From the NCBI GenBank assembly GCA_964304625.1, contig OZ199839.1, positions 6,944,001-7,008,000 of the forward strand: a stretch of DNA of 64,000 nt. The letters are read 5' to 3'. Made by a program: the position numbers and the translations under genes. How positions within the stretch are numbered: position 1 is the first letter of the stretch; each line of letters begins with the position of its first letter. The notes beneath the pieces are model-generated. The model was given only the letters and a program-made list of their open reading frames with translations, was not told the DNA's origin and searched no databases. Below, one piece after another: positions 1 through 11,644 of this stretch. The DNA comes from Kudoa neothunni (Eukaryota; Cnidaria).

Positions 1-60
1 AAAATAAAAAAATAACTTTTATTTCCTTGATTATATTGAAATTGATATTGTGAATTGTAT

Positions 61-106
61 TTATTACTAGTGCAAAAGCCCGGCTTCGCGAAGGCTTCCT
101 TGCACA
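61..106. repeat. dispersed repeat fragment with 'AAAGCCCGGCTTCGC' core
   Basis: A short GC-rich island in A/T sequence begins with an ACTAGTG-like motif and carries an AAGCCCGGCTTCGCG core. A close relative lies at 5200-5235 (CTAGCGCGAAAGCCCGAC), and related GGCAAAGCTGGG or GCGAAGCTGGG pieces lie near 41050 and 45450. Recurrence in one 64 kb window indicates a dispersed repeat. Its class is not identifiable from these fragments. Confidence 0.5.
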
Positions 107-1960
107 GACTAAAGCCTTTTTGATTTTTAAGTAAATAGCGTTAATTCCCAGTTTTGACTGGTATTGTGTGATGGAAAATTTTAACTTTTAGTTTTATTTT
201 TGAGTGGAGAAATTCTACATAAGATTTAATCCGAATAACATGTTAAACCTGTAAATTTTATTTTTCTATTTTAATTGATGCATATCAAAACTTGTCATTA
301 TTTTTACGATGTGATGACTTAGAAAAACAAAATTATGCCCGGACTTTCCATTCAAATATAATAAAGATATTGAGAGAAATTAATGAGTATTTTTAAGTTT
401 ATTTTACAAATTATGAACAAAAATATAAAGACCTTAATTTCATGATCAATTTAATTTGCGATTAAATTTCATTTATTTATTAAACAAAATCATTAAGTAG
501 CTTAAATAGGACTTTCAGTTCTTTTCAAAATTTTACGATAAAAATTAATCCTTCTATTTATAAAATTTATTATTAGTCTACAAACGATAAAAAAAATAAA
601 ATCGGCCTGAAATGCGTCAGAAATAAAAATATTAATTGTTAATCCCTTATTTTCAATTTTATAAGGAATGTTAATGAGGCTTTAATAATCTGTGATTGGT
701 AACTTACGTATTCACTATTCTAAAATAATTTCTCGATTTTTAAATAAATGAAACCTTATTTTTTAACAGAAATACTTACTGGTTCAAAAATATACAAATT
801 AAATTAACACAAGACGATTAAATCTAAATTGTAAAGGTGTTTTTGGTTTGAAAAATTCCAGAAATGAATAAATATTTAAATATCAACTGGTTTTCTCGGA
901 GTGCACCCTTTTAAAAAATAAACGTAATGTTTGATTGTTCTAAATAAATTTCTTTGGATTGATTTTTTCTTAGATAAACGAAAACTTTGTGAACATATCG
1001 GTCAGATCAAATAGATCAATAATTTCTTAACTTACATGGCGCGTATTGAGGAGGCTGTGTTTTGTACAATAGTAATCGTGAATATAAAATATTTAATTAC
1101 GTATAGAATGAGGTGTCGCATATTTTCATGCAACTTTAATATCATAATGAATTATTTTTAGCGAAAAGAAAATTAAATATTGATTTGAATATTAATGTTA
1201 AGGTCTGGGGTAAGGAATAATTAGGTTACTACGAACTTAAACATTATTCAAAAAATAATCTCATCAAATATAGAAACACATTGAATTAGTTATGCCGACT
1301 GTTGTGCAAGTAAGTTTAGGAAAACCAAAAAATGAGTAAAAACTTATCGAAAAGACGAATATAATTCCAATCTATATATTTGATAAAAATAAAATTTCAT
1401 TTAAGAAGTTATCACAAAAATTTAATTATTCGAAAACTCCATACACTTCTTACATCATTTTTAGAATGCATATAGAGACCCAAATTATGTGTTTTATTTA
1501 AAATGATCATAAGTCATTTTGTTTAAAATGTATCTATAATGTTTGAAAATTGAAAATACATTCTAAATAATTAGGTTATGCTTCAAATTTTAAGGGAAAT
1601 GCAACAACTCTTATAAATGTGGTGATAATAGTTTTATTTGTTTTAAAATTATTCCAAACAAACATATATAACATTTTTAAAACATTATACACAATAATCG
1701 GCAGATTTTCTTTGTATATGATGAACAAAAGTTCATTTTAATTGGGTATCACTCTGAAGTAAACATACATCAATATTATGCAGGTACTTTTTAATATGCT
1801 ATCCGAGTAAATAACCAAAAAATTCCCTGCTTCTGACTGCGGTATTGATTATATTTATACGTCTAAGTAAATGAACGATTTTTATTAATGGTACCATCTA
1901 TTCAAATGCAAACTAAAAGCTGTATTTAAAAAAAGTTTCTCTATGGTATATGCGTTATGC

Positions 1961-2040
1961 GGCAAACACACACTGACAGACATGAGTTTTATATATATAC
2001 TAGCGGGAGGTGCCCAGCGTTGCTTGGAGAGATTTCGTAT
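1961..2040 (+). repeat. dispersed repeat fragment, CACACA...TATATATACTAGCGGG type
   Basis: A CA-rich tract, an ACAGACATGAG-like stretch, a short TATATATA run and CTAGCGGGAGGTGCCCAGC follow one another. The same order of motifs recurs at 8046-8092 and, reversed, at 39450-39510, so this is one family. It sits about 90 bp left of the mariner element but outside its inverted repeat. Family not identified. Confidence 0.5.
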
Positions 2041-2131
2041 AGAGAAGTTTCTTAATAGCATTAAAAAAAATATATTGAAGTTTTGAATTAACCCATAGAA
2101 ACAAATTAACTAAAAAATTTTAAACGACATA

Positions 2132-3355
2132 TCGGTTTTTGCATCCAAAACCGAACTTGTTGCAATCAAAACCAGATGCTTTGAAACTGAAACCAGATCA
2201 AAAACAAGCGACATTTATGATGCCACGAAAACTACATCTCCCCAAAGATAAAAGAGCTCTTGCTTGTCATCTTGTTGTGAATAAAGGGAAGTGTCAGAAT
2301 GACGTTTCGGAGAATCTAGGGATTCCTAAATCTACACTGAATGATTTGTTAAAAAAATATAGAGTGACTGATTCATCCAAAAAGACTTTATGCGAAGAGA
2401 TGAGAAATGTTGTCTTAACACGAGAACTTAAAGATAACTTAAAAATTACTTGAAGACAACTGCACTCTAACAATTCAGACTTTAATTGAAAAATTAGATA
2501 TCACAGTTCACCCGTCCACTGCGTGTCGGCGACTCAAAAAATTAAACTACACGTATAAAGTTGTTAGACCAATCCCGGTTAATAGGAATATCTCAGCTGT
2601 AAAAGAGGAGAGAAAACTTTTACGCCGAGTGGTATATCGGAATTCCTATCGACACGCGATACAAAAATATAATTTTTGTGGATGAGAGCCCCTTTTTCAC
2701 TCCATATGATGAGGAATCGTGGCAGCGCTTTGTGAGGTGCAACTCCAAACATCGTAGTTTCGAATAATCGAGGTTCAAATGTGAAGATGATACTCGTGGT
2801 GGACGCAATCAATGTTATTAACTGTGAAACCGTCCTTGGCAGCGTTGAAGGATATATATTCAAAAATTTTTGTCAAGCCTTCCAGATATCATCGGAGATG
2901 ACCAAAATTACATTATTGTCATGGGTAATGTTCGATTTCACCACTATAACTAGGATTTGTACGACGCCTTTCCCTATGAAATCCATTTCCTGCCGAAATA
3001 TTCTCCCTTTATTAATCCCTGTGAAAAGGTTGTTGCTCAAATAAAGCCAAACGTTCGGAGAAATACTCCGATTCAGGGAAGGGAAGGTGTCCTGAATTGG
3101 ATGAGAAATGCCTCTAACGTGGTAACTGAGAATAATCTAAAAGGTTATTTTCAACATGCAGAAACATTCTTTAGACCATGTTTTCCCTTAATGGATATCA
3201 ACCATAATTAGATTAAAACAATATACATATTTAGTTCTTATATATACATGTATATATATAAACTCATCTTTATTTTTCTAGCGTTACTGAATAAAGAGAA
3301 AAAATTTCTAATAGACACACGCTAAGATATTCCGGTTTTGGATGCAAAACCAGAA
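2132..3355 (+). mobile_element. decayed Tc1/mariner-superfamily DNA transposon
   Basis: Terminal inverted repeats of about 24 bp (2132-2155 against 3332-3355, 21 positions matching) bracket a transposase relic. Each repeat is itself nearly palindromic around GCATCCAAAACC. The N-terminal part (2139-2453) has a helix-turn-helix (VSENLGIPKSTLNDLLKKY). The catalytic region shows FVDES near 2680, then IVMGNVRFHH near 2917 where the second catalytic Asp is replaced by Gly, then PKYSPFINPCEKV near 2995. The frame is interrupted several times, so the copy cannot encode a full enzyme. Family-level assignment inside DDE_3 transposases is uncertain. A clean TA duplication is not evident at both ends. 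Confidence 0.85.
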
Positions 3356-3595
3356 GTAGATAATAATAATGATAATAACGTTATCGCGATGAATATTTGT
3401 AGTTGCATACTATACAACTACTTACTCCTTTCTGGTAGTGTTGCTATGTATTTATGTTTAAAACACTATTATATGACAAATTTAATGGTTTATAATAGAT
3501 AACACACTCATATAATAATTTAATACTAAATTATTTTAATATCTAAATAATTTAAATTCTAAAAATGTTATTTTTCCGATATTTGGGTCTGGAAA

Positions 3596-4986
3596 TTAGG
3601 CTGTGGGTGTCAATGGTGTTTCGCAAATAGCTTTGCAATCATCTTGATCTTTGAAGTTATTCAAATTCATATCTTTTCCATTAAAATGAAACGATATGCA
3701 TTTTTCAGCAGAAGTAATGGTATGATCATATCGGTATCTAGAAAGCCGGTACTTATCGCTTGTTGTTGAAACCCCCGCTATTGGCAATTTACAAGCTTCA
3801 ACCGCAGTTAACTGACCAACATGAGCAGCTAAATTAATAGTATACATATTATTTTAAACTCAATTCATACTTGCAGGACAGTAACTTGCACACAACTCAA
3901 CAGAGCTAAATATGTTCAATGCGCCATCGTCGATTACAGGAGTACCACTAGTTGGTTCCTTTGACAAAAAGGGAAGACACAATGCCAGGGTTTTATTGAA
4001 GTAAAAATATTCTTTGACAGCACCTGAGAAGTTTTCTTGTTGTGGATCAATTTGATATGGGCCGTCAGCATTGCAGGCTGCAGCTGTTTTTTCTATTTGA
4101 GATCAATAAACTATTTGCCACTGTGAGTTATATACTTATACATGTCTTGGCACATGTTGGTAAATCGTCAAAAAATCCTCTACTAGCCTCTGTTCCAACA
4201 GCAGCATAAACGCATCGATTTCCATCCTTGTGAGGAACTATTCCCATTTTTGGATTGTGAGTTTTTACCTCAGGCACAAATTTGCAGTCGAATTCATTTG
4301 GAGTCGCTGTCAGTTTTTTAGGATCGGTTTCATCTGTTATCTCTCCATTTTTGGTATCTATCAACGTAATTACAAAATAATTTTTATCATTCTGATTGAT
4401 CTTGAACCTCACATTAAATAATGAGAGAATTACTTTGACAAGCTTGTTCACACTCCTTTTTTGATTCAAAGTTGTTTGCGTTACCACCACAACCATTATA
4501 TTTGAAGCTGTGGCAAGAGTTTTTCTTGCCGTTAACTTCAGTTTTGGTGAAGTACCATCTTGTCAGCATTTTGTTGTCAGTTAAGCCACAACCTCCTACA
4601 TTATGTGTCAACCCACATGCATCAGCTTGTTCTTCTGGTTTAAATTTGACTATTTCAATATTAAACACTTAAATAAATTAAATGCAATGTACGATGTTCG
4701 TTGCAAGCAGCTCTTGAAACAAAGTTATTAAAATTTCCAAGAGATCCAAGATAGGTAAAAGGTTTGCATGTGGCGTCAGCTTTGTCGATATACCATCTCT
4801 CGACAGCAGCCTTTGCTATTAAGCCAGCATCACTCAACCAAGCTGGTGCTTGACCAACATCTTTCTCATAAGAAGGCAAAGCTCTCTCTTGATAAGATGA
4901 ATAATTATATGTATACATAATTAATTGAGTGAGTTACCAGCTGTAACAATTACTAGGAAAAGTGAAAATAATGAAAATATCAACAT
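3596..4986 (-). CDS. secreted multi-Kunitz-domain protein
   Basis: Six exons (4938-4986, 4693-4887, 4434-4649, 4136-4357, 3871-4083, 3596-3828) join in frame to 376 codons including stop (375 aa). Introns are about 42-76 nt. Exon 1 encodes a signal peptide (MLIFSLFSLFLVIVTA). Each following exon encodes one Kunitz/BPTI-like domain. Domain 2 is canonical, with C-x8-C, RWYF, YNGCGGNANNF and KECEQAC. Domain 5 has SRYRYD and NLNNF with several cysteines missing. Domains 1, 3 and 4 keep the framework (RWYID, EYFYFNK, LCASYC) but lack one or more disulphide cysteines. Kunitz domains usually inhibit serine proteases; whether the degenerate ones do is unknown. The exon at 3871-4083 is a short reading frame recovered by homology. 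Secretion is inferred from the signal peptide and absence of a membrane segment. Confidence 0.85.
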
Positions 4987-5937
4987 CAAACTTAATAATG
5001 TAAAACAGTCGTTAATAATAGATATTAAATACGTATTCGATTTCTCAAATCATGAATAATACTTTCATGAATCTTAACTTATTAATCAGATTAATTATTA
5101 ACTTTATATGAATGGCTATTAAGAACGTTAATAATTAATTCAAGCGAAATAGAGAACTTGTTTTGATTGTTTACGATCGTTAGATATGAATTTTAAGAGG
5201 TACTAGCGCGAAAGCCCGACTTTGCTCAAGAATTATTATAAAGTTTTTAATTAAAATATTTCTTGTTCTACTCATGGCACATTAAGTATAATAATATAAT
5301 GAAAATTTATGATTAATATTCGTTGTCGTGTATTTTTTGATCCTAATATCCTGAAAATCAAAACTTGATCCCTATTATGATATGAGTGGATGTGCTTTAA
5401 CCTTCAAAGTACCGTAAATAATCGTTTATAAGCCGCATCTGTGAACCTAAAATTTTGTTCAAAAGTTTGGGGTGCGGTTTATACACGAGGATTTGGGGTA
5501 ACACATAATTAGGCACCTTCCGAGTAAGAATGGGGTGAAAAAAGACCCCAAAGGTTTTTTGCATATTTCACATCCTTAGGTTATTTAATAATCAATAGTG
5601 GCATAAATTGTAAAATTTTTAGATTTTCCATATTATTTTCAAGTTTTAAATTTATCCGCGCATGTGCGTATGTACATATTGTCTATATAAAGCGCGATTG
5701 TCGAAAATTAAAATTACTGTATCTATGATTCTACTAATATCCTCAGAAAATGTACAAAATCCATTAACCTAAAATTGGTTTATTCCAATAGAATAAATTG
5801 TTCTATTTTTATAATGTAAAATTGGCAATCTAAGCATAATACAATAAACTACTCATGCGATCATTTCATTAAATAATTTCTATCTTTATGTCATTATTTA
5901 GGAGAAAATAAGTTAAATTTAAAAATTATTTGATATA
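4987..5937. other. intergenic stretch between Kunitz gene and Tigger element
   Basis: This is the 5' flank of the Kunitz gene. It includes a dispersed-repeat fragment at 5200-5235 and an imperfect hairpin at about 5418-5500, where TTTATAAGCCGCA is answered by GGTGCGGTTTATACA. Such arms resemble the ends of small pogo/Tigger-derived MITEs, but I cannot define the borders. No coding exon is visible. Confidence 0.5.
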
Positions 5938-8021
5938 CAGTGACTGGCCGATATTACGTACTTTTGTGCACATGCGCATATTTATTTTCTTCATTTATAT
6001 TTTTTATTTTTTTCTATCCTTATACATAAATTCTGTGCATTTCAATGCATTATCGTAACGATCTGATGAAGACCTAATTTAAAAATTCCAAATATTACCG
6101 AGTGTGAGCGGAAATCATTTGAATATTCGCGACGAGATTGAAATAATTTAATGCGTAATTTCACTTAATTTAATTGGCCTCACTCTTTAAATATACCTTC
6201 GAAAATACTCATTTAAACCATATTTATTATCTCCAAAAATTACACAAAATAAAAAAAATATACTTCGATTTATCCGATGTTTTGGGAAGAAGTTTGTTAT
6301 TTTAGTTTGAATTAAATTTTCATTTATATTTCCAGCAACATTTTCTTCAATATTCAAAAGATGTCCATAATTTTCAAGCCTATTATTTCTAAAATAGGTT
6401 TTCAATTTATTTATACACTCTAGTGCGCATTTTGAAGTGACGCTGTCTTCGACTTCGAGTTGGAATTCCTCATCTGATTTATTATCCAGTTTATCAGAAT
6501 ATTGTTGGAAATCTTCAAAATCATCTTTAGTTTGTTCCTGATCTTCCTCATTCATTATTTCATCGATTTCCAAAGACAATTCAGGCTCTATCCTTTCATT
6601 TGTTTGAGTGATGTTGACTTCATTTAAAATATTTGTATCATGTTTGATAAAACCAGCTTTTTCAAAACAATTAATGACTGTCTGTTGCTTAACATCATGC
6701 CAAGCAATTTTTATCATCATCAGAGCATCTAGGAGGTCTGGAGGGTTAGGAGTCATCTCGGCTTCAACATAAGCAATATTCCTTTGTATCAATTTTGAAA
6801 TGTACGAAACCTTGAAGGAACGAATAATCCCTTGATCAGGGGCTGCAACACACACGTACTATTCTTGGATAGGTACTTGAGAGCGATATTACTTAGGTCG
6901 GAATGAATATGGCAACCTGCATTGTCGACGAATGGGAGTACTTTTTTGTCTTTACTCCTGAAAAAAACTATTCAATTTTAACAGATATCTCCTAAAGATG
7001 GCTCCATTCATCCGAGCTTTTTATGAATGTTCGTAAGCGACTAGCAAATTAGGCACATTTTTAAAACATCGAGGTTTACAAAAATGCCCTATTACGAATG
7101 GATCAGGCTTTTCACTAGTCATGGAAGCATCAAATAAAATGGTCACTCTTATTTTTGATTTTTTTAGGCATCCGTTATTTCGTTCATTAGAAGCAACATA
7201 GCATTTACCTGTGAGATATTTATTAATATTTAATTATTTATTGTTCACCTCTCTGCGGTTGGTAATAAAGTGTCGTTTCGTCTAAATTATGTACGAAATC
7301 GGGAGAGAAACCGGATAAAACATCAACTAAACGTAACTTCCAATCATCTACAACCGTTGGATCTACCGAGGCAGATTCACCATGGAAGGTAACATTTCTC
7401 AGGTTGGAGCGAGTTTTAAATCCTCCGAACCAACCTGTGGTAGCAGTAGAATTATCATCCCTCGATTTGACGATATCGTTTCGTTTAGAAATAATTTCTT
7501 AAATGGATAGTTTGCCGTTTTTTCCCCCTCATAGCATTGAACCAGTTAAAAACAGCTTCATCGATATCATTCTCCTTCCCAGTTTTAAATTTTTCCTTTT
7601 CGACGAAATTAGACCACATTCGCCCGTCGTTGGTCTCAATTTCTTGTCTTTTATCGAGAATGCTATTCAAGGATGATATTGTGGGGAAATTAAATTTTTT
7701 AATAGTGACTGCTTTCTCTCCTTTTTTTTGGTAGTCTACCATAATATTTTATGATATCGAGTTAATCTTTTAATGTTCGATGTTTTTTTATTGTTTCAGC
7801 CATTCCAGAGTCTATGAAGAGGGTAGAAAAGGTGTGTAACGTGTTTTAAAAAAGTAAGTACTTTTGATTTTTCTACTAATCTCAAACAAATTATTAAATA
7901 AGAATTCGAGGAAATATTCATGAATAAACCATCTATCATTTGGTTTGTATAATTTTTACATCAAAGAGTGTTTTCATAAAAGTGCTTAAAATCGGTACTA
8001 CGTAGAATCCGGCAACCACTG
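5938..8021 (-). mobile_element. Tigger/pogo-family DNA transposon, both ends present
   Basis: The ends are CAGTGACTGGCCGAT (left) and, reversed, CAGTGGTTGCCGGAT (right), and both are flanked by TA, the expected target duplication. The transposase relic reads on the minus strand. A CENP-B-type N-terminal helix-turn-helix (7742-7600, KKGEKAVTIKKFNFP) is followed by a second DNA-binding part, then a DDE_1 core with NLDETT near 7290, PFVDNAGCH near 6930 and PDQGIIRSFK near 6835. All three catalytic Asp positions survive, but the frame is interrupted at a few places. Length about 2.08 kb fits a nearly full-length Tigger-like element. It is most likely inactive. Confidence 0.88.
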
Positions 8022-9415
8022 TATAAGGAAAAAATTTCGCCGCACATGCATAGTTGCTGACACACACAAGGACACTTCAGCTTTATATATATAGTAGATA
8101 GTAGATAGATACGATTAATGATAACAAAACATAAAACATGAAATTTATGGTCACAATATCAGCAATTTCAATAGCTCAAATTCTCTCCATAACAATTAAT
8201 TACGTTAGACCAAAAATCATTAATTACAAATGTGAATTTCAAATTTTACCTGGATTCTTAGATTTGAGGTTATTCACTCCCTTAGCAATAGCCAGTGCCT
8301 TAAATTATTCTGTAACGAGCGCAATTTAATGAAAAGTGCAATAATAGGTCGCAATTTGTTTCCCCCTTCTCTTTTTCTTGTGATAATTGTTGAAACAACT
8401 ACATTAAAATAAAAAAATCAAATATCACAACCATGTACACATTCCATGTATTACAAGATTTTTTGTCTGCCTTAACGATAGTTTCTATTTTCTCCAATTA
8501 AATATAGAATTTTCAGGTGATGATTCATCTCAATTTTTTCAACTAAAACCAAATAACGAAGTGTTCAGTACTCATCGATGCCACTATGTGCGCAGGACCA
8601 GGCCCCAAGCCTTATAAATATGTGAGAAATCATCTAAATATTGTATAGATAATTCATAACAACATATAAATTAACACATATAATCTATGAATCATCATTA
8701 ATTAAATATGTTTCAAATTTAATACATCGACAGAAATCATTAAAAAACACATGATCATTTTAGCAACGATAATTTTTAATAAAGCCTATAATGACGATAT
8801 TTAATTTATTAAGTATGATAAATTGTATTGTTTAGTCAAATAATTCCAGTTTTCACTAATTTTGGATTTTTAATTAACTTTATTTGTTTTTCCCCATGCG
8901 AAATTCCCAAGAATAGATCATAGCAGAAAGTTATTTTATTAATCTCTAATTTTTAATATTATTTTTAATTAGAAATCGTTCAGCTATTTAAAAATTTATT
9001 TTAAACAGAATTATCTTGGTCCGGCAATTGATAACCAACACTAAGTATTTACAAAAATACGCTATCGAATACATTGTTATTTAAATGCAAAAAATAAACA
9101 AAACTCTCTCTCAATAAATTAGATGATAGCTTCGATCTATTATAATATACAAAATAATGCTATCGTTAATTTTCGTCTCCTGGGGATTAAAATTTTCGTC
9201 AACACATTCCGTTTAAAGTTGATATTCAACCAACAGTTACTATTCTAATTTGTACAAAACATTATTCACACCAATAAACTTTTGCGAATACGTTGTCTGT
9301 TAAGTAAAAAGTATATTAAATAAGTTATTCTAATAAACTTAATCGGATCGGAATGTTTTCGACATCCCTCGTACACAAGTAGCAATTAAGAACATTTGTT
9401 ATAGTTAGTAGCGAA
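8022..9415. other. intergenic stretch upstream of ZRANB2
   Basis: This stretch contains a dispersed-repeat fragment (8046-8092) directly beside the Tigger end and otherwise plain A/T sequence. The 5' flank of ZRANB2 has no recognisable core promoter beyond A/T-rich DNA. Small open frames here have no family features. Confidence 0.5.
8046..8092 (+). repeat. dispersed repeat fragment, CACACA...TATATATA type
   Basis: GCTGACACACACAAGGACACTTCAGCTTTATATATATAG-like order of motifs matches the fragment at 1961-2000 and the reversed one at 39450-39510. It begins about 25 bp beyond the Tigger terminus. Confidence 0.5.
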
Positions 9416-10398
9416 ATGAGTACAGGTCGAGACGGCGAATGGATATGTCCTAATGAAGAGTTTTTATGACTATTCACATTCTGTTACTATTTAACATTGA
9501 GTAGCTGTCAGAATGTCAACTTTTCCTACAGAACCAAATGCAACAGGTGCCGTCAGGGTGTGTTATTACATCGCATTTTTGCGAATTAATTGGAACAATA
9601 CCAATATTTATCAATAACAATAAAAAATAATAGATAGGAACAATGTGGCTGCGGATGAACAAAAACCTAAAGTGGTTGCAGTGAAATCCATTGGTAAAGA
9701 CGCTGCTCAAAGAAGTAATGGTCTTTTCAAAGAAAATGATTGGGAATGCCCAAAGTAATCGAATCACTGACAATTTTCAGAATGGCTTTCACATTACTAT
9801 CAACTATTGAAGGTGTGGTAATGTTAACTGGGCTAAACGTAACTATTGCAACCAGTGTAATACTCCTAGATTTCGAAGTGCTGAAGCACGTACCGGTAAA
9901 ATGCCTACCTGTAACTGTTGTATTATCTCAATCTCGTATACAGGACTAGGAGGTGGATTCAAAGAAAATGACAATGTTGATTACATTGTACGTGATAGCA
10001 CCAATGAAGAGTTTGATGAGTTTGGGCGTAGAAGAGGAAAAATCAATCCAGTGGAGCAATCAATCGTTGTTGGTTCGGATGACAAATCTGAAAGTGGTGA
10101 GTCAGGTTCAGATGATGAAGAAGTGGACGACGAAAGCAGTGATCAAAATGATACCAACTCAAGTTCCTTTGATGATTCGTCAGAAGCTGATGCTGATGAT
10201 GACGATGACGACGACGATGATGATGATGATGCTGATCTTTCTAAGTATAAGTTTGATGACGATGACAGCGAAGACAATTTAAAAACCAATATCAAATTCA
10301 AACGACTAGCTCCTCATCAATCCGAATCTGGATCCGGCTTGGATTCACAAGAAACTGACGGCAGCAGTCCTCCTTCAAAAAAACATAAGCATCATTGA
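9416..10398 (+). CDS. ZRANB2: ZRANB2-like splicing regulator (two RanBP2-type zinc fingers)
   Basis: Five exons (9416-9459, 9505-9557, 9634-9754, 9813-9895, 9944-10398) join to 252 codons with stop (251 aa). Introns are 45-76 nt. Finger 1 (GEWICPNEDCQNVNF...CNRC) and finger 2 (NDWECPKCGNVNWAKRNYC...CNTP) both have the W-x-C-x2-4-C-x3-N-x6-C-x2-C pattern that in ZRANB2 binds single-stranded GGU RNA. The linker (RSNGLFKEND) and the following GGGFKENDNVDYI and EFDEFGRRRGK segments match the vertebrate order. The tail is acidic (a run of Asp near 10195-10230) and contains DADLSKYKFDDDDS. The long Arg/Ser domain of vertebrate ZRANB2 is absent; the protein ends in KKHKHH. Nuclear RNA-processing role is inferred from the family. 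Confidence 0.92.
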
Positions 10399-10599
10399 TT
10401 CTCATGTAACTGTGTTTTTTTGTTGTAGCTACTCTGTTTGTATTAGATTATTTTGTTATCAGTATTGGTCTTATTGCGCATATTTTGTATGTTCGGCGCG
10501 TGGCTTTTAATATTTAAGCGCACGAGCAATTACACTTTGATTTTTTATGTTCCATAATGTTCGCAGCTGCGTAAAATACTGACTGAATTGATCGTTCCC

Positions 10600-11145
10600 A
10601 ATTAATTATTATTTATTATTTTTATTAAATTATTATTATTTATTATTATTAATTATTTTATTATTTTTATTAAATTATTATTATTTATTATTATTAATTA
10701 TTTTATTATTTTTATTAAATTATTATTATTTTTATTAAATTATTATTATTTATTATTATTAATTATTTTATTATTTTTATTAAATTATTATTATTTATTA
10801 TTATTAATTATTTTATTATTTTTATTAAATTATTATTATTTATTATTTTTATTAAATTATTATTATTTATTATTATTAATTATTTTATTATTTTTATTAA
10901 ATTATTATTATTTATTATTATTAATTATTTTATTATTTTTATTAAATTATTATTATTTTTTATTATTAATTATTATTTTTATTATTATTATTATTTATTA
11001 TTATTATTATTTATTATATTATTTATTATTATTAATTATTATTTTATTATTAATTATATTATTTTATTAATTATTATTATTCAATTATTATTATTATTTA
11101 TTATTATATTATTTATTATTATTATTTATTATTATTATTATATTA
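10600..11145. repeat. A/T tandem array, unit about 45 bp of TTA/ATT words
   Basis: About 540 bp with almost no G or C. From about 10615 to 10950 a unit of roughly 45 bp (TATTATTATT, TATTATTATT, AATTATTTTA, TTATTTTTAT, TAAAT) repeats with small internal deletions, then decays into simple (ATT)n. It lies about 200 bp downstream of the ZRANB2 stop codon. Confidence 0.85.
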
Positions 11146-11644
11146 TTTTGGTCCTCACTGAACCTTTGAGTCATTACGAAATATTCATCTAACTTTTCCT
11201 TTTTATGATAATTTTTTGCGATTTTTTTAAAATCAATAAAGGATAGAGATATATATATTTCTACGCATATTGATCACTACTTTTAATAATAAATGTATGG
11301 ATAAATATTTGACTTGTACATTAGCAAATTTATGTATAGGATTAATTATATCTTACCAAATATAGTTAAAATTTAAAATAGTTTTTATAAAAAAACCTGG
11401 ATTAATTTTAAAGCCAAAAAATATCTGGTTAGATTTAAAGTTCTAATTTTCAGAACACAGTGCAACCTCGGAGTTCGACAAACAATTTAGAGCCAGAAAC
11501 ACTTTAGTGTTAGAAAAAATACAGAAAGGGTATTTAGAAAAAATCCAGTTGGAGAAAAAAACAAAGAATAAAAAAATTCTAGAAGAAGATTCACTTAATC
11601 AAATTATGCGAACGTCATCGAAAGGGAACTTTTTATAATCTATC
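11146..11644. other. intergenic A/T sequence
   Basis: No exon, RNA gene or repeat border could be supported between the tandem array and the SINE-like unit. Confidence 0.5.

Larger units (their letters stand above)
1..2131. other. AT-rich intergenic stretch
   Basis: No exon, splice pair or RNA gene could be supported on either strand. The only structured pieces are two dispersed-repeat fragments, near 61-106 and 1961-2040, listed separately. The rest is low-complexity A/T sequence with stops in all frames. Confidence 0.6.

Noticed and set aside
9516-9773. open frame antisense to ZRANB2
   Set aside because: It overlaps three ZRANB2 exons and their introns in antisense; the plus-strand exons explain the conservation.
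9953-10282. second open frame over ZRANB2 exon 5
   Set aside because: It is the shifted reading of the GAT/GAC-rich acidic tail and gives only Met/Thr-rich low complexity.
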